From Panagrolaimus kolymaensis (lineage: Eukaryota > Nematoda > Chromadorea > Rhabditida > Panagrolaimidae), in NCBI GenBank assembly GCA_028622995.1, contig JAJQJQ010000007.1, forward strand, positions 6,324,001 through 6,388,000: a DNA stretch of 64,000 nt, given 5' to 3'. Shown here in pieces: positions 43,959 to 55,700 of this stretch. Numbering within the stretch: position 1 is the first letter of the stretch; every line of letters begins with the position of its first letter. The notes below the pieces were generated by a model. The model did no database searches, was not told where the DNA came from, and saw only the letters and a list, made by a program, of their open reading frames with translations. The position numbers and the translations under genes are program-made.

Positions 43959-44411
43959 TAATGCTTGATAATGATTAGATGAGAGAAAATATCACACACA
44001 TCTCTCTTAAAAAAACATATTGTTATTTCTTTCGTAGTAGTAGTTTTATAATTTTGAAAGTAAAAAATAATAAAATATTTATTTTTGGATTTGTCTTACA
44101 AAAAAAGCAAAGGAAGAGATGAGAACAAGAATTTAAAAGATTTTCGGGTTTCAAATGGAAAAAATGCCCTAAAAAGACTTCAGAAATTTTGTTTTCCAAA
44201 ATGAAAAAGAAAGTCGTTCGTTCGAAATTTTGATTTCATGAAATTAAAAAATTTACATCAAATTCAAACACAGAAAAGATGCTTCCGTTTTCGTGATTTC
44301 AAAAACATTTCATTCAACAAGTTGATCACTTGAAGTAATCCGTCCTGTGGTGGCTGTTTCATCAACTGTCTTCTCTCTTGATTTTTGGATTCATCAAAAG
44401 CAACAACAACA
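43959..44411. other. Intergenic between transaldolase and PP1-like gene
   Basis: Transaldolase 3' UTR (aataaa 44069-44074), then the PP1-like upstream region. The frame is open before the ATG at 44412 but has no earlier ATG. No gene seen. Confidence 0.5.
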
Positions 44412-45708
44412 ATGGCTCAAGATGGTAGTGATACAACATGGATTGATGGTGTTATTGAAAAGCTCAACAGCTTGTACAATCGTCATGACATTGGAATTGT
44501 CAATATTTTAACTTTTGATGATATTATTTCAATTTTAACATTTGTTACGAAAATTATTATGCAAGAAGGTTCACTTGTTGAAACTGAAGTTCCTATCAAA
44601 GTTATTGGTGACATTCATGGACAATATCAAGTAAGTTTTTTCTTTTTGTTTAGCGAAAGTTAATTGGATGGAAATTTTTAGGATATGCATAAGCTTTTTG
44701 ATCTCATTGGACGAGTACCTGATCAGAAGATGATGTTCTTGGGTGGTAAGTTAAAGCTTTTTTGGTGTTAAAAAATCTATGTTTACTCCCATCTCGTAGC
44801 CATCCATCTTTCATTCTAACTAATGCGTTTTCAGATTACGTCGACCGTGGACCACAATCTCTTGAAACCATCGTCTTATTGCTTGCTCTGAAACTTCGTC
44901 ATCGTGATAAAATTTATATTCTTCGTGGTAATCATGAAACTCCAGCTGTCAATCGAATTTATGGCTTCTATGATGAATGTTGTCGCAAATATGGGTATGT
45001 TTTTTCTCTTTATTTACAACAACTTAATTTATATTTTTCATTTTTAGTGTTGGTCTCTGGTGGGAATTTCAAACTGTCTTCAATCGTTTACCATTGGCTG
45101 GCTTGATTTCAAAGAAAATCCTCTGCATGCATGGCGGTCTCAGCCCTGAACTCACTCATCTTGATCAAATTCGTGCCATTATTCGTCCATGTGAACCTCA
45201 AGATCGTGGAATGCTCATTGATTTATTATGGTCTGATCCAACAAATAAAGGTGATGGATGGTTTTATTCCCCACGTGGTATCTCATTTGCTTTTGGTAAA
45301 GGTGTTATGTCAGCTGCATGCAAAATTCTTGGAATTGATATGGTTATTCGAGCTCATCAAGTTTGTTTTTTTTGGATTTATGCTTGCCTATCATGATTAC
45401 AACATTATTTTTAGGTTGTCCAAGATGGTTATGAACTTATGGTTGGTCGTCAATTAATCACCATTTTCTCAGCACCAAATTATTGTGGTCAATTTAACAA
45501 TGCTGCTGCCGTCGTTTGCATAGATTCCGATATGCAAGTTTCATTCCAACAACTTCGTACTCAAGCTCCACCAAATTGCAATCGTCCTGCTCCACCTTGT
45601 GCTGCTGATCCATTAGCCAAACCAACAACAACTCCGCCAATATTTAAAGTTACTCCTGAAATGGATGCTGTTGATGCAAACAATAATGAAAAGAAAGAAA
45701 ATGCCTAA
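44412..45708 (+). CDS. PP1-like serine/threonine phosphatase (divergent)
   Basis: Exons 44412-44630, 44682-44745, 44835-44994, 45048-45360 and 45415-45708 give 349 aa. All PPP-family motifs are present: GDIHGQ (66-71), GDYVDRG (94-100), LRGNHE (about 124-129), [19 protein letters not shown] and SAPNYCGQF. It is PP1-type, with closest features to PP1 rather than PP2A or calcineurin, but substituted at many PP1-conserved sites. The tail is Pro- and Thr-rich and lacks the usual PP1 C terminus. Nematodes carry many such divergent PP1-like genes, several of them sperm-enriched in C. elegans. The substrate is unknown. A poly(A) signal is at 45770. Confidence 0.9.
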
Positions 45709-46276
45709 TTTTTCAATGATCCTATGATCTTAGTTTTGTATTAATTGTAATGAATGTAACTTTTAGTGTAATAAAAGATCTATTTTGTGTTGTTCGTGTA
45801 CCTTAACAGCTACCATACGGGTATAATGCAGTGTATTATGTTTATAATTTTGGAACAAAAATAAAAAAGTTATGAATGGAGGTATGGGGGATCGAACCCC
45901 AGCCTTCTCGCATGCAAAGCGAGCACTCTACCACTGAGTTATACCCCCAGTGAATAGCATCCGATGAGATTATGGTCACAAATAGTCACCATCCTGTGTT
46001 ACAAATATCGAAAAAAAAATTAAAGAAGCAAGGAATAGTGCAGGCGGTTGTTATTAATGATTTTCGTCTTCATTATTAGCTTTTCTCATATCTTTTAAAG
46101 AATCTGAAGAGCATTCATTGGTTGCAAAGCTTTATGGTTTTCTGAATCTTTGATATACCTCATTCGTTTTAAGATTTCTTCTTTGCTTGCTATGCTTTTT
46201 TTTCTTTAACTAGTATTTTACCAAATTCTTCCAAAAACAATTTTTTGTAATTTCTTATAAAAACTATTAATATAAA
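45709..46276. other. Intergenic with tRNA-Ala, upstream of INTS1
   Basis: PP1-like poly(A) signal at 45770, tRNA-Ala on the minus strand at 45877-45948, then the AT-rich INTS1 promoter region. Nothing else seen. Confidence 0.5.
45877..45948 (-). tRNA. tRNA-Ala(UGC)
   Basis: A complete cloverleaf forms on the minus strand. Acceptor GGGGGTA pairs with TACCTCC (one G-U). The D arm is ACTCAGTGGTAGAGT. The anticodon arm CTCGC-TTTGCAT-GCGAG has anticodon TGC. The T loop is TTCGATC and the discriminator is A. The arm lengths are standard, and no intron is present. Confidence 0.95.
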
Positions 46277-49200
46277 ATGTCGGGTAATAAAATGAATAAA
46301 CCTCCTCAAGGAAATGGAAGTAAATTGATATCAAAATTAGCAGCTAAAATTGGACCATCAGCTAAGCGAACATTACAGGTGCGTTTTATCCATTTTTTCA
46401 AAGTTATTCATAATCGTTTTTATTTCAGCCATCATCTTCTCCATCAGGTCCACCACCAAAGAAATCAAATACTTTATTGAATTCTCCATTCAATCGTAAA
46501 ACGGTTGGTGAAGAAATAACAAAAGAAAAAAAGGAACCCAAACCCATTTTTGAAATTATTTCTCGATGGAAAGATGGAGTTGAAAGTATCAAAGGAGTTA
46601 CAACAGATTTTAATGAACTTTCAAAAAATGCTGTTGCAGGTGGTGAAGATAAAGGCAAAAGAATTGAAGGATTAATTTTAGCAGCAATTAAAAGTTATAT
46701 GGAAAGTGATAAAAGTGATTCAGAAATTCTTCAAAAGTTAGCCTCATTCATCAAAGAACAAAAACAACATTGTGGGGTATGTCTTTAATATATTTTACTT
46801 ATATCTAAAATCTGGTGGTTCTTTTCAGTCTCTTCAAATCATATATGCTTTATTTGATTTGCTTCCAGTTATTGAAGCCAAAGATTTTGTACCTGCAATA
46901 GCTTCAGCGTTATCATCCATCATTACCCAACTTAATTCTTACCCATTGCAATTGCTAAAATTAGTTATAAATGATTCGTGCGGACGGAGATTATGGACGG
47001 ATCAAACAGATTCCATTCAACCTTATTATTCCATTGTTTCAATTTTTGGTGGATTTTCTATTCCCTCTTCTGAAATGTATCAACAAGCTGAAATTCCATG
47101 GGCTAAAAAAGCAGATTATGATTCGGAAGCTTATCCTTCCAAGTTTAATCTCAGCAATGAAAGCCTTCAAGAAGTTATAAATGAAGCAATAACAAAAATT
47201 TCTCAACGTTGCTCCGAAGAAGGAAATAAAAGTTTGATTCGAACTTTGCTTTTTATGATTCGAAATAAACATATTCAACGAGCTTCAATTAAAAAACTTG
47301 ATACATGGTTACAAAATGTTAAAGTAAACTATTTTTAAAGGCATTGTTTAGGAAGTTTATGTTTGTTATTTTCAGCTTCAAAGAAGTGCTATGGATCTTT
47401 TACTTGTGTTTGCATGCAATATCTCTGAAGTGGAATCAAACGATATTCGAGAATTTTTGAATGATCTCATTTTTATGCAATCCTTTCGAAGCAAACAACA
47501 CCTCGTTGTTTTACAAGTTTCCATCGATATTTTATATCAAAGATTTCCATCCGTGATGGGTAATTTTATTGATGCAATTTTGGAAGCTGAATTTTCTCCA
47601 AAATTAAAACTTTCCCATACATATACTTTGATGCATCATTTGTGCTCATTAAATCCAACTGAAGCTTCCAAGGTTTGGTTTTTATAAATTAAAGCAATTA
47701 TATTCGAAGATTATTGACTACTTTGTTTTTTTAGAGAATGGCTTCACGATTTGTTCAAATCCTTCATCAACAAAAAAGTGTTAAACAAGTTCGAGCATTT
47801 CTTCGTGAATTTACTAAAACTGCATTTCGTGGAAATGATTTTGTTTTTGATGAATTTTCCCGTTATATTTTTGAAGCTGTGCGGGAAAGAGTCCTATTTA
47901 GTGAAGATTTTAATACGACCGAATTATTTAAAAATGTTGTGAATCTTTGCGCTGTTTTACCTTTGAGCGCTGTAGTTTCAAATATCAAAGAATCAGGAAA
48001 TTTGAGACGTTCTGGAAATGCTTTAACTTGTGCCCAATCTGAAGTTTTAACTAAATATCATGGACAACTTCGTCATTTTATGGCAATTTCAGTTGAATTT
48101 TTAAAATGGGCTGCATCAGCAAATTTATGTCAAGATACACAAGCTTATATTGATGCATATCATCAGCTACTTTATCTTGGATTTGTGAGCGTTTTTTATA
48201 GCTACCATAACCCTCTAAAATTATCCAATTATTTTTTTAGTATAAAAGTTACAACACTGTTGGTGATGGATGGCCTTCTGAAGTTGAATATAATTCTGTC
48301 ATTCGAATTGTTCATGAATGCGTTATTGATGATTCCATTTTACTTCCATTAATTACCATGAATGGGCCAACTCAAGTTGGAGCAGATAAAATTTTAGATA
48401 TTCTTGAACAAATTACTCATCGAGCTTTATCTCTTGCTCCTATTCCAAGTAATCAAGCTTTTATAAATGTTAAAAGTATTCAAGTTTTTGAAAAATTACT
48501 CGAATTGAGTGTTGTGGATCACGGTGAATCGTATGCTTTTTAATTTTAAATGTTGCGGAAATATTAATGATGATGGTTATTTTAGGGAAAGCATAAAAAT
48601 ATCAAATAAAAAAATGTATCAACAATCATGGTTTTTAGTTTATAAATGGGTTATATTAAATAGCAAAAATGATAATATTTTTAAAGAAGTTTATGAAAAA
48701 TATCCCATGCTAAAAATGTTAATGCATATGACAGTTATCAAGTAAGTATTTTCTTTTTTTTTGTCTGTTTACAGAATCTTTAAATATACCGAAATTTTGT
48801 GTTTTAGTAATTTCCATTTTCCTATTCAAACTTTTAATGGTAAAAGCTCTCGAGAAATAGCATCAGTAAATGAAGTGGAAGAAAGAACTGAATTAGAAAT
48901 TATTTCATCCATTCAACTTTTACGTCCAATTAAAAACGAATCTCCTTCAAATGATTATTCATCACAAGATTTTTGTTTATTTAATCCAACAGGACCACCA
49001 AGAAATTTTCCAGAATTGTTTTCAGTGTTACATAATTTTGCTAAAGATACTATAGCTCTTTATTTATGTGGAATTCGAAGCCCAGATATTCTCGGTTCCC
49101 TTGCGAAAGATAAACTTGGAGATCAAGCGATGCCAATGATACAAGAAGCAATAATAAAGCATCCATCAATAGTTGAAAATTTACCCATACAAACTTTGGC

Positions 49201-51747
49201 CCAATTATTTTTCTATGATCTTTTGGATTCTGATGAAGAAAAACGAAACGTTGATACAGGATTTATTCGATCAAAATTACAAAAATCTTTAAATGAAATT
49301 AGTGATGCAGCAAAAGAAATAATAAAATTTTTCTTATCTAAACTTTGTTCTCATTCAAATGAAGATCGACATTGTATTTTGAAAGCTTTACAAATTTTAA
49401 TTGGGGTAATAATTTTTTAAACTAAATATTGGTTTGGATTAATTAGAATTTTTTATAGGATAATTCAACGATCGAGCATCCCATAAATGCATTTTCAAAA
49501 ATTCCATTATTTGAAACAATTTCTGATCAAATTTGTCGCGATTTATCTTATAGTATTACAATTGAAAGTGACATAAAATTTATTATGGATAATATTTCTT
49601 TCATTGCTAAACATATGAAATCCGGTGATATCCATGTTGTTAGTTTATTATATTTTTAAAACTCTCTCCCTATTTGACATACTTTTAGATTGCTCTTCGC
49701 CTTACAAAAGTTGTGGAACGGATAGGTGGAAATAGTGAAGAGCATAAACAAGTTCATCATGCATTATTGGACTTTTTTGCTTCATATTTAAAATCACTTT
49801 TGTCCAACAAAACAGCAGCATTTCCGGAAGCAGATGATAAAAATGATGAAATTCTTCAAATTAAAATTCCTCAACATAAAGATGAATTTAATATTAGTTC
49901 AAAAGTGTTAACTGGAATGATGACATTACTTTGTGAAACTTCAACCAATACGGTAGCTTTGAATGTGTTACTTTGCAAAATCAAAAGAGATTTTTTTAGA
50001 ATGAAAGTAATTCCAATAGAGAGCTTTTACTTAATACTTGGTTTGGAAATGATGATAAAAATAATCAAAAACTACATGTTCGTAGAATCTCAGATAACGC
50101 AGAAGTGAATATTTTGCCGGATAAATTAAAAAGCAAAATGTTAGCTTCTTCTGATGAAAGAATTATTAATGTAAGCGTTGTTGGTGGTCAACTTTCTAAA
50201 TTACCGAATAATTTTTAGGCAGCCCTTCTTGGAATGACTGTGGATTGCGCCCTTGGATTTCTTCAATCTTCAGCTATAACAGCATCAGCATATTCAAAAC
50301 TTTTAGCTTTAGTAAATGCTAATAAACCACCAAAAGGTAATCTTCGATCCATCGCTGGCTTTGTTCGAGCATACAAACTTCGAGGTGCACAAGGTGCTGA
50401 TGAAGTAAGATAATGATAGCATTTATGGAATTCTAAAATTGTAAAATTTGTTTTTAGTTCCTTAATTATATTAACGAGGTTGAAGGTACCAGCACCAATG
50501 AACACTTGCAACAACAACAACAACAGCAACAGCCCATTCAAAATATTCTTGTGCTTGATCCACCTCCAACCATTAAACATTTTATAGCTACACCAGATAT
50601 CAAAAAATTTCAATCTGGGCTTTATTCTTTTGATTCTTCTCAAGCTGTATTAGAATTTTTGAAGAAAGTTGTGCCAAAAGCATCAAAAATGATGGAGATT
50701 ATTACCGACCCAAATTGGTTTAGCTTTATGAAAGCTTTAAAAAATAAAGCTTTTGCTCCAGCTATAGCTGAATATTTAATAAATAATAATTCAGAAATTC
50801 CTTTAGAATTTATGAGAATAATTATTTTGACATTTTTGGATGGCCATCGAATTGTAAGCTTTTTTGAATTTGACCGTAAACTTTGGCAATGTGAGATTAT
50901 TATTATTATTTAGGATAACGCTTCATTCAAGCCTATTTTATTAAATCTTGCTCTAGCCTTCAAACACATTCCTGAAATTGGTGGTTTGTTAACAGCTTTC
51001 ATTAAAGAAGATTACGTTAAAATGGAAGTTGATGAAAACTGTGAAGTTGGCGAAGAATTTCAAGAAGTTTCAAGCAATTTTACATCAATATCTATTGCAT
51101 CAAAAAACACAAATTCGGAGACCATGGATGCATATTTTGCTATCGTTGAACTTGCTGATGCTACAGAATCTGGAGAACTACTAAGAATTGATACTGCTTT
51201 GGAAAATCTCAAACAAATGTCAACGAAGATACCAAAAGTTATTTCAAGGTTAGTTGTTACTTTATATTTAATCTAATTAAACCCATGGATTTTAGTCTTA
51301 TGCAAGTGATTACAGAACGTGTCGTTCCCATACTTTCAATGTCAGCAAAGAAACATCGTGATAATAATTTTATTCGTCTACTTGAATTTGCACTTGAAAC
51401 AGTACTTACAACTTCACCATTTTCTTATGAAAATCATCAATGTCTCAACCTTCTTTTGCGACCTTATCTTGAATTTTTCCATGTAAGTTTTGATTGATGT
51501 TTATTGTATGACTTTCATTTATCATCGTTTTTGTTTTCAGGGTCGTGTAACATATTCTCAAAGATTTGAAAAACTGTTCAAATTGCTTGTTGAATGCTGT
51601 CTTGGCTATATAATTCGAAATCCAACAGCTGCTAAAATATTTTTGAATAATGAAAGTGGTTTCTTCAAAGCGATGCAAGCATGTTTCAATGTTGAAGCTT
51701 TACCTGTCCTTATTCGTCAAATTGATGATCCCATTTTGATCAAATGA
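46277..51747 (+). CDS. INTS1: INTS1, Integrator complex subunit 1
   Basis: Sixteen exons give 1556 aa: 46277-46378, 46429-46776, 46829-47323, 47376-47672, 47735-48184, 48241-48530, 48586-48741, 48808-49405, 49459-49635, 49689-49964, 50000-50170, 50219-50404, 50458-50853, 50914-51248, 51296-51482, 51541-51747. The frame closes exactly. INTS1-type stretches include RIEGLILAAIK, VINDSCGRRLWTD, GDGWPSEVEYN, EVYEKYPMLKMLMHM followed by NNFHFP, GPPRNFPELF, and the pair SPDILGSL and AMPMIQEAI. The protein is mostly helical repeats, as in the Integrator backbone subunit. It is about 600 residues shorter than human INTS1. A CAA tract (50508-50531) encodes eight or more Gln. Integrator cleaves snRNA 3' ends and terminates paused Pol II. 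aataaa at 51832. Confidence 0.9.
50506..50534 (+). repeat. CAA/CAG trinucleotide tract (polyGln in INTS1)
   Basis: A (CAA)n run with CAG interruptions encodes a Gln run in INTS1 exon 13. It is a likely length-variable site. Confidence 0.85.
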
Positions 51748-52138
51748 AGAAAAGAAAAAGAAATATTTGGTATTTTACGGGTTTTGTTAATTTATAGTTT
51801 TTGTATGTATCTTGAATCATGTTTATTGTTTAATAAAAAAACACTTTATTGTTATTTGTACTTTAAGCTTTTATGCATAACAAACTTTTTCAAATGGCGT
51901 CATCGAGAAAGAATTTGTCTGATGAAATAAATTTATGCGTTGCAAAAAAAGCAAAAATTCAATTATGTTTCTATGATTATTTGACGCTGCATTTTATTTT
52001 ATTTTTTTGCAAATATCATTTGCACTTTTTTGGTTTCCTTTCAAAAGCCATTGAAGAAGAAGTAAAGAAAATTTTATGTGCAAAAATGAAATGATGAGAT
52101 CGTTTACAGAGGAATTTTGTGTGGCATATAAAATATAA
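51748..52138. other. Tail-to-tail intergenic gap after INTS1
   Basis: INTS1 poly(A) signal at 51832-51837 and the 3' flank of the minus-strand gene ending at 52139. A 73-codon plus-strand ORF (51873-52094) mostly shadows the minus-strand UTR, and I see no independent support for it. Confidence 0.5.
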
Positions 52139-52760
52139 TTAACAGGATAATTGATAAATTTGACAAATTGTTGCATCCGCGTCACAAATACAATTACCAA
52201 AATATTGTTCCAATACTTCTTGAAATGCTTTAGCTTCAGATTGACTGGCAAATCCTGCAAAACAAAAATATGTAAATGGTTTTAAATGGCACTTTTACGA
52301 GTCTAACTAAAGTTGCAAAGGTATACTGTAGCGTTTCACATCTTGATATCCAAACTAACCTTGTCTCATTTTATCAAACATTTGATTCCTTCTTTCAAGC
52401 ATCCATTTTTCGTATATTCGCTCCTATAAATTATTTTTCATATATTTTTGTTGTTGTTGTTGTTGCTTAATTGAAACTTACAACATCTTTTCGAAAATTA
52501 ATATTATCAAAAGGTAACTTTGGCTCTGCTGTTTGTTCTCCTACTGTCGATAATAATGGCGTTGATGTTGCATTACCCATTTGCAGATTTTTAGAATCTT
52601 TATGAACATCTCTAGCAGAATTATCTTCTTGTGGAGCAAAAGCAAGTTTATGTTTAAGTAAAAATAATCCATTAATTTGAATGAAATTTGTTATAAAAAA
52701 TCCAAATGATAATAAACAAAATATAAAATTTTGTGATGGAAAAATCCAAGGAGGTTGCAT
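52139..52760 (-). CDS. Small membrane-anchored protein of unknown function
   Basis: Exons 52760-52482, 52423-52360 and 52254-52139 give 152 aa, all phases matching. An N-terminal hydrophobic segment (FIFCLLSFGFFITNFI, about 12-27) is a signal anchor or signal peptide. A polar linker with an NAT glycosylation site follows, then a basic helix (ERIYEKWMLERRNQMFDKMR). The C-terminal helix ends in four cysteines: CICDADATICQIYQLSC. The cysteine ending suggests an extracellular disulphide-bonded tail. I do not recognise the family. It is tail-to-tail with INTS1, and its first intron carries a (GTT)n tract. Confidence 0.7.
52440..52466. repeat. GTT microsatellite
   Basis: A (TTG)n tract of about 20 bases within the first intron of the minus-strand gene at 52139-52760. 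Simple sequence only. Confidence 0.8.
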
Positions 52761-55700
52761 CGTGTCTGAAAATAATAATTTTTTCTATGAAATGAAGAAA
52801 TCTCAAATTCCAAGGTGCAAATTAAAGCAAAAAACTTTTTTTAAAGTAAAGAAAAATTTGTACTTTTTTCTTTTAATTCCAAAAAAACGAAGCACGTGTT
52901 TTTAAAGTATAAAAAAAAGAGTTATGAATTAAATTGAAAAAAAAAAGTGTAACAGAAACCAAAGAAAATTTTTTGTATGGTTTTTTTATATGCAAAAAAA
53001 TGAATTCTTTTTTGCTGCTAATAAAAAAAATGGCAAAAGTCCAAAGTCAAAAAATAATAAAAAGAAATTTGTAGGTACTAAGAAAACATTTGCGACGACC
53101 TTTATAATAATTTTCAAAGATTTACGGTAATCACATACAGATTAAAAACAAAAATGTAAGATTACTACTTTCTAAAAGAATTTGTTTGACTAAAAGGTTT
53201 TGTGATTGATTTAATGCAACATTTTATTTTAAATTCCAGGGAAAGAAATACTTTTGTTAAGCTTTTCAAATGAGGCAGAATTAAAGAAAGTGTTCTTGTG
53301 AGATCAAATCCAAAAAATAAATATTCTTTCATTTTGCTCCCAAAACAAATGTTGCTTTTAATTATTTTTTTCTATGTTTTTAGACAAGCACAAATTATTG
53401 ACTCATTTAAGGTCTAAGTTTCACTGATTTTGATTTTGGAGAATACTGTACGTAATTTTCATTGCTGCACCCATTTTCACAACAAAAAATAGTATAGGCT
53501 ATAAGCTGGCGCCATTTGTTTGTTGTGAATTAAAACATCAGCAAAAAAACTATATTATTTAGATCTTTGAAAAATAAAATTTCTAAGGCGACGATTACAC
53601 ATTTAAATTTTTAAGAGTGTTACATTCAAAAGCAACATTTTGGGAAAATTTAGAGATGAAATATGCTTTACATTTTTTAGTTTTATAAACCACACCTTTA
53701 AAACAAAAGTTGAGCAAATAAAATTTGAATCACAAATGAACGCGGCGGAAAAAGCAAGACGTTAAAAAATAAGACGCAGTTATACTTTGATTCATGGCTT
53801 TTGACACATAAATGAGGAAGAACAGAAAACAGCAATCATGAGGATGCAGATTATAAAAAAGAAGTAACAAAAAGCTTAGATACTTGTAAAGAATAATGTC
53901 CTGGTTCTTTTTCTAATTATAGCAGCTATTACAAAGATGATTAAATTAACTACACTCTGTGTTTGGTATTTTTATCTGATTACCAACAAACAAAAAAAAA
54001 AGCACACGAAGAGGACAAAAAATAAGTTATGACATACATGCGACTCGTGAATGAAAAAAGAAGATAGGAAAGAAAAAAAAGTGATCAAAAGTGTTTGTCT
54101 TTTTTTTTTCTATGTATTCATTCTTTGAATCTCGAGATTTTGCTTTTTTTTTTTGAAAGATTTTTTTGTTGCTGAAAATTAGGCTTCTCAAGGGACTTTT
54201 GGAAGCTTTTCGCAAACTTTAACTTCCTTCTTTTTTATATTGTATATTATAGTTTTTGGAATCATAAAAATAATAAATTTGAACTTTTTTTATTGGTTTT
54301 TTTGTTCAAAGAAGTCGTGAGAAGAAAAGTAAGAAAAAAAAAACGCGATAATTCAAAGAAAGTAATTTGAATTTTGTTTTTTGAATTCAATGAAATATAA
54401 AAAAATAGTTATTTTTTTTCAAAGTTTGCTGGGAAACAAATCCAGGATTTTTAATTGAGTTTAAAGAATAAAGAAAAAAGCTTTTTTGCAGCATTCTTTG
54501 AATAAAAAGTATAAAAATTATAAAGAAAAAAATTAACAAAAAAAGGCTTACCATTATTATTCAAGTAATTTAAAAACACCTGTATGACGACAGTCACGAA
54601 ATTATTTTTTTAAAGCTTTGAAATCATTAAAACACAGCACTCAAGCTGGTGCTATAAAAATATATATATGCATGCAAATCATTTTCATCCAATGCAAAAT
54701 CTTTAGCAAAAAAAAAATTAAAGAATTTGAGGCATCCATAAAATTTATATGATATGAAAAAATAAATTGAAAACAAAAATGAGTAAATTGAACGAACATC
54801 GGTGATTAAATTGTTATCACAAAAAACGAGACCACGAAAATATTTCTAAATAAATCTTTTACCATTTATTTTTCTATGATTAAAATCTTTACAATCAACA
54901 TTGGAAATTTCTTCTATTGACATACTAGTCACTCACCATTCCGCTTCAAAAAGCTTTTATCAATTTTTGTAGAAAATTTAAACTAAAAACTTTTTTTTAT
55001 TCATGCTTTTCAAATAGAAAAAGAAGCGGAAGTTAAAAGTTGATAAAAAAAATTCGTTTTATGAAACATTGAAATCAAATTTTTGTGCTTTGAATAACCT
55101 TTTTTTGGTAATTTACTTCATGAGTCGATTACTTTAAAACATTCGCCATAATTGTAATAAAATTTATTTTTGAAATGAATTTTTTATAAACATCAAACTC
55201 AAGATTTTTTTCTTCACTATCAAGCTCGAGCTATATTATTATTTACATTTTTTTCCAATTTTTAATTTGTATTAAATTACGTAAAATCTTTGACGTTAGA
55301 TTTTTTATTAAAATAAATTTATCTTACCATTATTGTTACTTTAGCAGAAAAAATAAACAGACTATGAACCTATAAACCGATTAATGATATTCAATGTCTT
55401 GTTAAGCGTATTTATAAATTAAATATTTTTATGATATAAAAACTTTTTAAAATTAATTTATTTAAACAAAAATTGTAATTTTGATGCTTTGGAATATCGT
55501 TAAAAAATTTCTAACATACATACAAAAAATGCATATTTATTTTTTTCTACAAAATTTATTTGACAAATAAAAAAAAGCTATAAACAATTTAGCAAATAAA
55601 CTTCTTTATTTTTTTTCAAAGAATATGGCAAAAACACAGATTCGAAAACAGAGATAATAAACCAAAAAGTTAAAATAAACACATAACAACAAAAACGTCA

